From Voacanga thouarsii (taxonomy: Eukaryota > Streptophyta > Magnoliopsida > Gentianales > Apocynaceae), in contig JANUWF010001176.1 of the NCBI GenBank assembly GCA_026120185.1, forward strand, positions 5,093,501-5,157,500: a stretch of DNA of 64,000 nucleotides, written 5' to 3'. The notes beneath the pieces are model-generated. The model searched no databases and had not been told where the DNA came from. It saw only the letters and a list, made by a program, of their open reading frames with translations. This document shows, piece after piece, positions 37,652-49,120 of this stretch (positions within the stretch are counted from its first letter, which is position 1; each line of letters starts with the position of its first letter). The translations under genes were made by a program, and so were the position numbers.

Positions 37652-38584
37652 CACTCATACCAAACATATTGCTATCCATTTCATTCTTAGAAATCCTCCA
37701 GTACATATTTTCTAGTGAGCCAAAATTCGGATTATGCCAAAAAAAAAAAAAAAGATAGAGAGCAACTGGGTTATCTGTGAATTTGTAATCCATTTAATCT
37801 GAGATTGTAATGTATAACTTATTAATTAGCGAACATATATAGCAGCGTACTCCACACTCCAGGAACAAAACAACTTTGAACCAAAGCCAAAGATGTTGAA
37901 CACAAAATTAGGAATAGAGTATTGTAGAACGGGGGCATATACAAGTTCAAGTTATGTATCTATCATAAGAAAGAAAAAAAAAGATCACACTATACCATGA
38001 ATAAACAATAAAAAGTCCTCCCCAATCATGCCATAAGGCCATTTAGCACATTATGCAGTCAAACATGTACTTTCTCAATTTAAAATCATAAAAAGTTCAA
38101 AACACACTATTTACCCTAGACAAGTAAAATACCCCTAATACAGAGAACCACACTTTAAAAGTACATGTGTAGGGATTTCTAGCAGATTATTTTCGGTAAA
38201 TGTAAATTCGGATTATGCCTTAAAAAAAAATCCTCCAGCTCATATATAAGCTTTGCATTACAAATTCAGATTATTTTGAAAATTTTTCAACTTACCAATT
38301 ATCTCTATCGTTATCTTCCAATTCTAGTGGTCAATCTATTAGCAAATGGGTTCAATTGGGTGGTTAATGCCAGTCGATTTAATGGCAAATGACATTAACC
38401 TCCTACTCACAAATGGGTGTTCAATCGATTGGTGAATCAATCAGTTCACAGTTAGGTGTTCAATCGGGTGGTCACCAATCAATTTATTGGCAGACAGCCA
38501 AAGCACTTCGCATAGTAGCAGCGGCCTCCACCCGGGTTGAAGAAGAAACAGAGACGCAACTCGGAGGTCAGGAAGAAACACGGT

Positions 38585-38876
38585 GATGGAGGGGGTTTAA
38601 TCGGGTGTTTAGTTGGGACAATGGTGGTGGTTTAATGGCAAACGTATGGCTGTCTCTTCACACAATAGAAGTGGTCGGCCGGTTGAAGAAGAAACAGAGA
38701 TCGATCGACTTGGAGGTGAAGGACACTAACGGCGATGGAGGGGGTTTAATCGGGTGTTTAGTTGGGACAACGATGGTGATTTAATGGCAGTCATACGGCT
38801 GTCTCTTCACACAGTAGAAGCAGCTGGCCGGTAGAAGAAGAAACAGAGATCGATCGACTTGGTGAAGGACACAGTG
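38585..38876 (+). repeat. Tandem repeat, 149-bp unit, near CACTA-1 right end
   Basis: Two units start gatggagggggtttaatcgg (38585 and 38734). Each contains ggctgtctcttcacac and gaagaagaaacagagatcga. A degenerate partial third unit precedes them at about 38535. The GC-rich, CpG-containing block lies next to the subterminal repeats and may be the transcription start region of the element (inference). Confidence 0.85.
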
Positions 38877-38984
38877 TTTGAGAGGGGTTTTGATGTGAAA
38901 AAAAACAAAGAAAAACTCGCGTGTTTTTTAGGAAAAATCCTAAAAGGGCACCTTTTTCTTATTTACACAAACAAAGTGTCAGGA

Positions 38985-39160
38985 AAGATATGGAATCTTT
39001 TGTGACACCACAATTTGTCATAATCGAATATCAGTATAAACCAATTTATTAAAATTACGTCGTTTTGAGTTTATTATAATGACATGAATAAACCTAATGT
39101 CATTATAAATATTATATTACGACATTTTTAAAAAAGCGTCATAAAAGAGGTGTCATGAAA
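38985..39160. repeat. CACTA-1 subterminal repeats, gene 5' side
   Basis: Clustered tgtca, tgacac, acgtcg, gcgtcat and gtgtcatg motifs in both orientations mirror those at 745-1262. The array is shorter here. Confidence 0.7.
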
Positions 39161-39183
39161 GCCTAGTTTTTCTTGTAGTGCCA
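39161..39183 (-). repeat. CACTA-1 right terminal inverted repeat and TSD
   Basis: The plus strand reads gcctagtttttcttgtagtg up to 39180, then cca (39181-39183). This is the inverse of the left terminus with one added base, followed by the matching target duplication. Confidence 0.95.
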
Positions 39184-40294
39184 TCTTCTTACTTTATCTT
39201 GGTCACTATCTCTATTAGCTTGAAATATAATTTTTAATCTAATCTATGTAATCTAATTACATAAATTCTTAATAAAAAAAACCTTGAGTTACATTCAAGG
39301 AAAGTTAGATGAGAAGAAAAAGTACACAAGAATAATAGAGAAGGCAGAATACGTAGGCCCTATTTATTCAAAATAAAATAATAAAAAAATATGGCACAAT
39401 ATTAATTAATTAAAATTAATTGGTCTAAGTTCATAACCAAACCAACATACCAAAACATGCTTAAAATAAATACATGAAATAAAAATTTCCAAAATCATTA
39501 TTTTGGAAAAAATAAAATAAATAATATAAGTTCCAAAATCATTATTTTGAAAAAAATAATATAGTTATTTCCAAAAATAAAATTTGGAAACTTTGTGAAT
39601 TCAAAATTCAATTTTTTTGGAAAAACTTTTAGGTCCTTTTTGAATTAGGAAAAACTAGTGAGTTAAAAACAAAAAATCAAAAAATATATTTTTTTAAAAA
39701 TAAAATGATAGGCTGCCGAGCAAAAACACCTAGGCTGCCCAGTGAACTCCCTAGGTAGCCCAGGGTGGCTACAATTTTTTTTTTTTTTACGCTATTCCTT
39801 GTTTTTTTTCGCTTTTTTTCCCCTTTTCACAAGCCTTGCAATTGCTAAAAGATGCAAGCACATAGCTTATAGACAATCCAAAAAAAAAAAAAGTAAGGAA
39901 ACAATTTCTTTTCCTTTATAGCTTTACGGGGAAAAAAACAAAAGGAAACAAAAACATAAGAAAATAATGTCTTTTGTTGGAACAATTTACTAATTCCTAT
40001 TATTGTTGTTGTTGTTGTTTTTAGAAACAATTTCCAAGGTTTTCGTAAATCTTTTTACGAAAAAAATTTCAGTAATTAATATACGAAAAATAAAAATAAT
40101 AACAACCCACTAAAATGAATTTTTCCAAAAATAAAAATATTCTTGAAACAATTTTCACATACCCAAACGTAATTTTGAAACAATTTCAAAATTTAGAATA
40201 TTTATGAAATAATTTCATAATGCTAAATTTATTTTCAAACAATTTCAAAATAATAATAACCCATAAAAACACATACGAGAGGTCTTGATACCAC
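39181..40294 (-). mobile_element. Copia-3 leader, right half, with PBS
   Basis: Resumes the leader cut at 724 and aligns in outline with 60855-61930 of Copia-2: the flank of the gag-distal leader, the aaaatcattattttggaaa repeats and AT-rich blocks. The GC-rich modules of Copia-1 and Copia-2 are replaced here by different short repeats near 39715 (ggctgcc...cctagg). At 40281-40293 the minus strand reads TGGTATCAAGACC, a PBS variant, one base from the LTR. Confidence 0.75.
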
Positions 40295-43114
40295 TGTTAG
40301 ATTTCAATCATACAAACAAGTTTACACACAACGAAAAAATAAAATAAAATCTATTCAAAAGATACTAGTATTTAATTAAACGGATTAAGAGAGGAAAGAA
40401 AAAATTAATTACTTCAAAAACGTAACTTTTAAAATTTTTCCTTGTACACGGAACTCTTCTGAAAAATTGTCCAAGCCTTGAACCAATAAAATTTAAGCAT
40501 AGAAATTTCTCTAATATTGATTCACACGAGGATATATTCAAGAATTACCAAATTTTTCTGCTTGAAAAATAATATAGTAACTAGGATTTTTAATTTTAGA
40601 GAATCAAAATAAGAAGACTGCGTGTGATTTTTCTTTGTGCGGTGGAATTTTAGAAAGCAAAATCCCTTACGGAGAACAAATTCTCTCTTTGTCTTTATAT
40701 AAAAATTCCAACGGTTTTCCAAAAACCATAAACACAGCTTATGTAGAACAAATTCTCTCTGTCTTTATATAAAAATTCCAACGCTTTTCCAAAAACCATA
40801 AACACAGCTTACGTGACTTTTTGTTTCCAAAAAAACCTTTTTGGAAACAATAATAAAAGCCGTTATCAATTATTATACGATTAGATTTCCATAATTGCAA
40901 TAAAGCTCCTTGAATTATAACTAGTTTATAATTCAATTACAAATCTTTTAAATAATTATAATTTCATCCAACAAATTACAATACTTTATATTCAGATCAT
41001 AATGATATTGTTTCTCACAAATTAACCCATTAATATTATCATATAATACCTTAAGTATAAATTTCTTTGTTGTGTGAGACCTATTAGGTTTTTCGGTCAA
41101 TTGATAGCAAAATATGAATTAATTCTAATCACTATAGGATTAATAATCCATAATAATTAGAATTATCTTATTAATTTTAATTTAAATTAATTTTTTAATT
41201 TTTTAATTAATAGTTCCATATTTAGTAGATCAAGAGCGGCATCTAACAATGCATCTTGACCATCCAAAAGTCTAGAAAGTCAAGTAGTTTGACATGAACC
41301 TTTCAATAGCAAAACTCTAGTGCAATAAACTCCATTAATCATACTATATCTCATTCGATTTTAGAGCATGGAATTAGTGCCAACTCTTACTAGAATATAA
41401 TTAATTCTAGCCCGAATTTATTAGTACTTCTTTTAGAATCCATTACTCGATATGTATATCAATTGAAACTATTTCCAATACATAATCGTCTTGGCCAATA
41501 ACTTCTCGAGTAATGATTCTATACAAGTGGTCATGAAATATACGCCCTACTATTAGGAGTGATGAATCTTTTATTGACTATCTCAACTACTTTCGTTTAC
41601 GTTACATTGTACCCAATATTCATTCCATATGCGGTCTTGTAGGGACTCCAGAAATTGGAATCAAAGTACAACATTCAGTAAACAAAATACCTTAGAGATC
41701 TCAAGTCTAAGGATACTTGTTATTCTCTATAATGAGATTTTATTACTAACACTAAATAGTTTTCCATATGATTATCTCCTATTTAGGTCATCCAATATGC
41801 TTGTTCAAATAATAAATATCTATGTGTTAACTTTAAATATCACAATACTCACGGATATGAGAACCACAACTTGATCAAATTAAGAAGTATAATATGTGCT
41901 AGTCTTAATTAGCACGTTAATAATATCTTATCTCATTAATACTATGACTAGGGATGTTTTAAGAACAAGTACTATATAGTATAGTAGGAATCTCACATTA
42001 TGATCTCTATCATAATTTCATTAACACTATTCTATGTGATGGGATTTTATCTATCGATTTTATGTACATATTCGCGAAATGATTAATTAAACTAAAAGAT
42101 AAAGAATTAATAATACTTAATAATTATGATTAATTTATTAATTCTCTGATTAATAAATCCATATTTAGCATATCACAAGCGACATCTATCAATGCATCTT
42201 GACCACTCAAAAATCTAGAAAATCAAGTGGCTTGATATGAACCTTTCAATAGCAAAACATCAGTACAATAAACTCCTTTCATCATATTATATCTCATTCA
42301 GTTTTAGAGTATGGAATTAGTGCCAATTCTTACTAGAATATAATTAATTCTAACCCGAATTTATTAGTACTTGCTCCAAAATCCATTACTCTATGTGTAT
42401 CAATTAAAACTATTTTCAATATATAGTCGCCTTAGCTAAGGACTTCTCAAGTAATTGTTTCATACAAGTGGTCATGAGATATGTGCTCCTACTATTAGGA
42501 GTGATGAATCATTTATTGACCCTCTCAACTATTTTCGTATACTTTACGTTGTAGACAATATCCATCCCATAGGCAATCTTGTAGGGACTCCAGAGATTGG
42601 AATCAATGTACAATACTCAATAAACAAAGTACTTTGGAGATCTCAAGTCTAAAGATAGTTGCATATTCGCTATAATGAAATTTTATTACTAACACTAAAT
42701 AGTTATCTATTTGATTATCTCATAGTTAGGTCATCTAATGTACTTTTTTAAAATAATAAGTATCCACGTGTTAACTTTGAGTATCACAATACTCATGGAT
42801 GTGAGAACCACTGCTTGATCAAATTAAGAAGTATAACACGTACTAGTCTTAGCACGTTAATGATGGCATGTCTTATTAATACTATGACTAGAGATGGTTT
42901 ATGCACAAGTACTATATAGTGTAGTAGGAATCTTATATTATGATCTCTATCATAATTTCTTTAATATTATACTATGTCCTTGGGATTTTGTCTATCAGTT
43001 TTTAACACATATTCACGAAATGATTAATTAAATTGAAAGATAAAGAATGTCTTTTATTAATAAATGTACTACATACAATATACAAATGATTGTCTCTAGG
43101 GTATAACCCCAATA
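40295..43114 (-). repeat. Copia-3 5' LTR, enlarged by internal duplication
   Basis: From tgttag at 40295 (next to the PBS) to about 43114. On the minus strand the start carries ataccctagagacaatcatt, the counterpart of the conserved start of the Copia-1 LTR. At 2.8 kb it is about 1.1 kb longer than the other two Copia LTRs. Most of the excess is a direct duplication, 41200-43050. Confidence 0.78.
41200..43050 (-). repeat. Direct duplication of about 943 bp within Copia-3 LTR
   Basis: Landmarks recur at constant offset: catctaacaatgcatcttg at 41240 versus catctatcaatgcatcttg at 42183, followed by the tctagaaa, tcaagtgg, caatagcaaaac and aaatgattaattaaa strings in both. The units are diverged (many transitions), so the duplication is old. 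Confidence 0.85.
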
Positions 43115-43241
43115 GTTTTGGCTTTGAAAAATTTTTTCTTGATGCTTTCTCCGGAAACATAATATTGGACTGGTCCTGTAAATTAGTGAAGACGTTGAGT
43201 ACTCAGCAAGGGTTATAATCATTGTACTAGCTCACGCTACA

Positions 43242-44779
43242 TGATAGGGGCTAAATTAGTCATATTTTTTCTAGTCATTTGAGGTTCTTTTGTGATACAT
43301 TTTGTCCAATAAATAGTCATATTCCTTTATATTTGAGATTTTACCCTTGGAAAGGTATTCTGTGTATTATTTCAGATTTTAAAGGTAAAACGAAGTAAAA
43401 ACGTCACAAAACAGAATAGAGGCAGCGCCGGCCAGGATAGTGGAACCGGCACCGGCCATGTACTGATGACACAAACTTCAAGGCAACAAAAAATTGGTTA
43501 AACAAGACCGGAACAGAATGGAACCGATGCCGGCTCTAGTAGCCAAGGCGGCACCGGCTGTACTCTGAATAACATTGCGTGGAAATCAAGAAAAAATCAG
43601 CGAACAACTGGAGAAACAAAACACAACCGGCGCCGGCTCCAGTAGCCAAGGCGGCGCCAGTTGTGCCCTGAGAAAAAGATGGGATCTTGATTTTTGTACG
43701 TGATTTTTGGTAATTTGTGGAGTTTTAGTACTTTCCTACTTCTACTCGGCCAAGAACATTACACCACCGAGTTTAGGCACTTCCTAAGCCTATAAATAGA
43801 TGGAAAACACAAGAAAAAAATAGGGAAATTCATTGATCATCATAGAAAATCACCCAAATCAAAGGAGGAATTCTTTAATTCAAAGAGGGTTGTACAATAA
43901 GGTTTTCAAATGAAGAAGAATGAGGCTTGTCTATAAGTGCTTTCTTTTACTTTGTTTTCTTTTTCTTGAACAATGGTGTATTAATTGTTTTATTGTAATT
44001 TAACATTGTTTTAGGTGTTCATAATTTTTAGAGTTATTTGATCTTTTCATTAATGGATTGTTATTCTTAGTATTTAATTACTTGTGCTAATTACGAAATT
44101 AATTGGTTGTTTCTTTCCATTAACTTGCTTGGAAAAGGCGTTGGTAGTAGTTTTAATTTATTGATTTCATATATTTTATCTCTTAACTTACTTGGAAAAG
44201 GGGTTAATTGCTAAGAACTGGTAATTAAAGGTTAATTGATGTCTGTCATAAATGGATTCATTGGTTAACTTCATGTTTTAAGTTTGCTAGGAATGGAAAT
44301 TTAATCAAATGATTGTGTTTAATGCATTTTTTGGGTAGGACTGACTGAGATAGGAATGTGATGCTAAGTTATCTAGAAGATAGGGATTCATGGATTGAAA
44401 ATGAAATGAGCCTATATTAATCATTCATAATGCCAAGAGAATGATTAGTTATGATAATTGTTAGGTACTTTAAGGTCATGTTTGCCAAAATAATGATTTA
44501 AGTTACAAACTTCTCCATCCTTGACGTGTATATATTTTTATTTTTATTTTTATTTCTTTTTAATTTCTTTTTCACTTTATAGAGTCTGTTAAACAATGAA
44601 AGAAGAGTAATTAATGTCTACTTGTTCCTTGAGGATCGACATTCGTTTGAACCCTATGCTCTGTTAATGATGAGTACGCTTGCTCATATGCGTAATTTGA
44701 GGTTAACGTTTTAATTTAAACTTGATTAGGAATGTACTTATTTTTATATAATTTTTATACCCAAATAAAATACACATCA
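43242..44779 (+). mobile_element. Solo LTR C-2
   Basis: 1538 bp, TGATAGGGG ... ACACATCA, with a perfect 5-bp duplication ctaca (43237-43241 and 44780-44784). TATA box TATAAATA at 43791-43798. Three GC-rich hairpin modules lie at 43421-43462, 43521-43562 and 43625-43663. It is collinear with LTR C-1 over its full length. Confidence 0.95.
43421..43663 (+). repeat. Three GC-rich hairpin modules in LTR C-2, about 100-bp period
   Basis: Each module has the plan aaccgg(c/t)gccggct, about ten bases, agccaaggcggcgcc. Modules start near 43421, 43521 and 43625, upstream of the TATA box. In LTR C-1 the same positions (31515-31760) survive only as CpG-depleted remnants (for example ggctctagcagccaaggc, twice). 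Copia-1 and Copia-2 leaders carry very similar modules. Confidence 0.75.
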
Positions 44780-45660
44780 CTACAGATAAATGACCCCTGG
44801 TAACTTGACTAGTTTTGGGGATTATCTTACTCCAAACGGAGCGACAGGATATTGGAATTAGCCGTATCCCCGACTAGCACTGTCCGAATATGCAAGCAAC
44901 TGATTTGATTGTGCAAGACACTCAGATATCTTTGGACGCTAATTAGTTTATCTTAGGCAGGACACACAGTCTATGATCAACCCTTGCCAGCCTCGTTGTG
45001 AAGGGAGTACGGATGTGGGGTTCCATACTATTGCAAGTAAAAAGAATTGATATGACTTGAGGTAGATTGTGATGACAATTCTACCTTTCTGGCATGATCC
45101 AGTTAAGTGCTGAAGGCTTAATCCTTAACACAATAAGACTGTGAGACTGAAGGCGAAGCCTTGTGAGCTTTTCATACAGGCCAACCTTCTATTAAGACAA
45201 ATGCCTGCTTTTCGAAAATATGGGGCAAAGATGTTGATAAAAATTAATTTACCAAATATGCACAAAATATAGGGCAATAAGGTTGATGAAACTCGATTTT
45301 CCAAATGTACTTGAGATTTTGAACAATGAGTTTATTCTACTCAGTTGTAGAATTATTTTTAGTGGAAAAACACAACAAGCTTTTTTTGATTACTTTCAAT
45401 GGAAAACACATGATAAATCTCTTTTCTCTATTTTTCAAAGAATTACACTAGCACCCACAGGACTCGCTGAATGCAAATCACTCATCACACCTGCATTATG
45501 CCCTATTTTTCTATGATTCAGGACTGAACGACAGAGACCTTGAAGAAGATCATATTCTTTTGGGTTTATGTACCCAATAGCTTTGTGTAAGCCACTCTCA
45601 TGACTTGTAAGAAGTATGTATTGATGCATTTAGTTATCTTTTCTTATCAATGTATGCTAC

Positions 45661-48306
45661 AAAATAAACTCTAAACAATTGGTTCAGTGAACAACAACAA
45701 ACAGCCAGCAACCACCATCATCATTGTCTTATGAACTTCAACTTTATTTTTGCAAGTTTCTCCAACAAAAATGCTTCAACCAATCACAACTCCAGCAAAG
45801 TAGGCGAGCAATCACAACTCCAGCAAATTTTATTTGATTCAATCACTACTCAGATATGTGTGATTGAATCATCTTTTAAATTCAGCTTTAAAAAAAAATG
45901 CTAAAACAAGCCAAAAAATGAAACATGGCAAAATAGTATTTTTTTCATGAATGGCTTTAGTTCACTGTGGTTTCAAAAAGAGTAAGCAGTGGAGAACCTT
46001 ATGAACATGAATATAAAGGAATAAAAACAAAAAATGATAATGTGATAATGTGATAATGTATTAGATTTAGGTAAATCTAATAATGTGTGCACTTAACTTT
46101 GCACTGGAAGAGAAAACACTTGAGTAGAGGAAGAATGTGTTTCTTCCTTCAATTTCCTTTTCAGTCTTTTTCTTTTTTTCTTAGGAAGGGAAGATCCAGC
46201 ACAACAGATGGAACAATAGTGAAAAAACTGAAGTGAATAAGCTAGATCTACTAAACACCAACCAGTCAAGGTATAAGCATGCAATGATAATATTAATGAC
46301 TTTCAGGTATAATCAGAATACTATCCTAATGCAAAGTGGGGAAAGGTTCCTATACAGAAACTCAAGGGGAAGAGCTACACCAACCACCCCTCTCCTTGTG
46401 ATGACATGATTTGGGCTAGATATGTATAGAGCAGGGACTCAATCACAGGAAACTAAACGTGAAGTAAAGACTTATTAACCTCCCCAGCAACAGTTAAGCT
46501 TGGCACTAAAGTTTCTACTTCCATAAAAGTTATGAGTGCATTAACCCCATTGTACTTTCTTGTTTTCATCTTGAACTAGAGCTAAGTTCCTTCAACTTCT
46601 GCAATAAGGTTAACTAGGCCGATGATATTTATTAAGTTTCTTTATCTGGTCTACAAGAAAATTTGAAATCCTAGATTCATTATACCAGATTCAACAGTAA
46701 AACCCCAACTATAGAACTGGAAATTCCTATAGTATATTTGGATATATAGTGGGCTACGAAAACCTTTCTCATACAAGAAACCAGAGAATTCTACATCCAA
46801 TTTTCATTATCCTGGCCTTTCCAGATGGCTTGTACTTATTGTGATTAGACAACAGAGCAATTGGTTTATAGAAGTTTATTAAAGTTTTCATGATGCCCTA
46901 TATATCCCTGCATCATATAGTTTATTAAAGTGTTTTATGCAGTCGTTCAATGCCCCCATCTTATCTACACTTCCTGGATATTACCTAAACTTAATACTCA
47001 ATCTCTCCCTGTTTCAAAGGAGAAGTAGCTAACCTTTCGGCTTATATACTGAATGTTTTTCTCACCCTTAAAATCATGCAAAGGAAGTTTCTTTCCATTT
47101 AATAGTAACAGAATTAGGAGAAACAAAGACAAAAGGTAAAGACTTATGGTATTGTTACTGAGCTTCAGCATTTTTTAAGCCTGGTGCTGCAACTAAACAG
47201 TCTAAACTATTTTATGAATGAAAGCAATAGCTATTGTTGAAAAGATCAAAGAAAACAGGAAACAAAAGATGGCATTACAACCACAGCTTCACAAAAGATG
47301 GACCTATGATCAAACAAAGAAAGCTGCAATATATATTCCAATCCCCTCTCCTATAATCAGAAGGATTTTGTCTGTCAAAAGTGTAGAGTTAATTGAGCTT
47401 TCCTTATGGGTACCATCTCATCTCCAGGCATAAAGTGTTCTCACATGGTGGCGAATACTAAGACCAAAACAAGTTTTAGCTCTCAAAGATATTTAAAATG
47501 TCACTCCAGTTATATTATTTTGTGAAATATTTAGATTTAAAATAAAACTGGAGAATACATTAGCAAGGGAGATACTATACCCAGTTCCAAAACCTGCAAG
47601 GGAAAAAGAAATCAGGCTTAGAGCGAGCTTTTTATAACAGGTGGTAAACATGGATCTAGATGATATTTGGACAATCTACAGCAATATACATGGATGTCAA
47701 TTCCTTCTGTGATACCAAATTGTGAACAGCAAACTAATTGCCATTTCCAATTCGAAAGTGACTGGACCAATTAGACCCAGCACCACAAAAGATCCCTTCT
47801 GTTTTTTAGCCATAGGAGATCACTGGATCATAACAATCAAGTCTTGATGGGCATCAGTTTTTCTTTTCAGACATGCAACCCTTTATCCTAGGCAACTGCA
47901 TCACCACTTAAATTGGTGACTTTGGTGACCAAGTTCAACCAATTTTCAATTCCTAAACAAACACATAACTAGGCTTCAAGAAGTAAAAATTGACAACTAA
48001 ATCATCAGTAGTGTTGTCCAGAAAATTGGTAATCAGATGAAAAACTAAAATGTAAACCTGAACCACTCAAAGGAAACCAGAGAACAATTCAAGTGTACAG
48101 GGATGACAAAGACAGAGCCAAGCCATATCTTCTTTACTTAAAATGTATCCTTTGGGCACTTTCAAATGTCAACCAGAAAACTCAATTAATTCCCTTGTGC
48201 CTTTTCTAGATAAAATAAAATTCCCTTTGGTGTTTTGGGTAGTCAACACTTCCTGCAATGGTATAACACTGGAGTATTTAGCAGCAAAAGTCAAGGATCT
48301 TACTTT
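45661..48306. other. Unassigned AT-rich sequence
   Basis: No coding sequence, LTR end or TIR recognised. The first 140 bases hold a repeat unit (tttgcaagtttctccaacaa, caacaacaaacagcc) shared with 50250-51510. The rest looks like low-copy intron or intergenic DNA, perhaps captured together with the topoisomerase fragment that follows. Confidence 0.5.
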
Positions 48307-49120
48307 AGTACTGAGATATGAAAAAGTCAAGGATCCATTCATTAAGGTAGGTATCATCCACTTTATGTTATTACAGCTTGAATGTATGTAAGTCGCAATC
48401 TGATAGGAGTTTCCTTCTCCTGGAATTTAGGGACCATACTAATGACACTACTGTTTACTTGGAAATAATCTTATCCGAGGAGAATTTACTAATGGCCAAG
48501 CAAGAGGGTTTGCTGAAGAAATTTAAGTCAACCACTACAATTAGCACAAGTAACATGCACCTATTTGACCCAAAAGGTGTTATCAAGAAATTTGACACTC
48601 TCGAACAAAGTATGCACTGCAATGATGATTTAATTTTCATTATTGTTAGAGATGTATTCATTTTGCTTACTGTACATGATTATTTTGCAGTTCTAGAGGA
48701 CTTCTTCCATGTAAGGCTCGAACTTTATGAGAAAAGAAAGGTAAGCTGGTTAACTAGATGATTGACAGTATTTTGGAAGTTTTTGAACAATTTATTTGCA
48801 AGATATGGTTGCTGATCTGAACTCATGATCCAATGCAGAAAGTTTTGCTGGATAATCTTCAAATGGAACTGCTAAAATTTGATAACAATGTCAGGTTTAT
48901 CCTAGGCGTTGTGGAAGGCACAATCATTGTCAACAATAGAAAGAGAGCGGACTTATTCATGGAATTGAAAGAAAAAGGTTTCACTCATTTCCCCACTAAA
49001 AAAAGTGTGGAAGCAGTTGTTGTTGGGTCAACTGATGATGCTGAAGAAATTGAAAAGAATTCTGAAGTGGCTACCAGCAGAGGAGTAGTTCGGGCAAGTG
49101 ATTATGCCAGCAAAAGTTAA
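48307..49120 (+). pseudogene. TOP2: DNA topoisomerase II fragment with introns
   Basis: Coding blocks on the plus strand match eukaryotic topoisomerase II as I know it. The motifs are EKVKDPFIK (exon about 48307-48345); EFRDHTNDTTV ... LLKKFKSTTTISTSNMHLFD ... PKGVIKKFDTLEQ (about 48420-48609); ILEDFFHVRLELYEKRK (48691-48740); and KVLLDNLQMELLKFDNNVRF ... IIVNNRKRADLF ... ELKEKGFTHFPTKK (48839-about 49110). Introns 48610-48690 and 48741-48838 keep GT and AG. The acceptor before EFRDH reads CTG instead of CAG. This is the central breakage-reunion/C-gate-proximal part of a protein of about 1450 residues. The ATPase domain and the C-terminus are absent. The fragment keeps introns, so it came from genomic DNA and not from mRNA. 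Confidence 0.85.

Larger units (their letters stand above)
35823..38984. other. CACTA-1 region upstream of tnpD
   Basis: No coding sequence is recognised in these 3.2 kb. Contents: a 71-bp tandem pair (36325-36466), copy 2 of the 620-bp internal duplication (37034-37651), AT-rich DNA, and a GC-richer block with 149-bp tandem repeats (38585-38876). Promoter and 5' untranslated exons of the CACTA genes should lie here, but I cannot place them. Confidence 0.6.
43115..45660 (+). mobile_element. Fragment of family A-like LTR
   Basis: Without the nested LTR C-2, this matches the 3' part of LTR A in outline: gagtactcagcaaggg (43197), ttactccaaacgga-type block (44827), gccaacctt near 45180, and cacccacaggactcgctgaa (45450). 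Both ends are missing. The left end abuts the Copia-3 LTR, which may have inserted into it, and no GGGGTGTTACA end is seen at the right. It is more diverged from A-1 and A-2 than they are from each other. Confidence 0.7.

Noticed and set aside
41200..43050. Two overlapping LTRs from separate insertions
   Set aside because: There is no TG/CA boundary or target duplication between the units. A direct duplication explains the constant 943-bp offset.
43000..43114. Copia-3 and Copia-2 as the two ends of one large element
   Set aside because: Both are minus-strand 5' LTR halves with their own PBS, and their LTRs differ in length and structure.
48143..48391. 82-residue frame as a separate gene
   Set aside because: Only its end (LRYEKVKDPFIK) is coding. 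The rest reads through flanking intron-like sequence of the TOP2 fragment.
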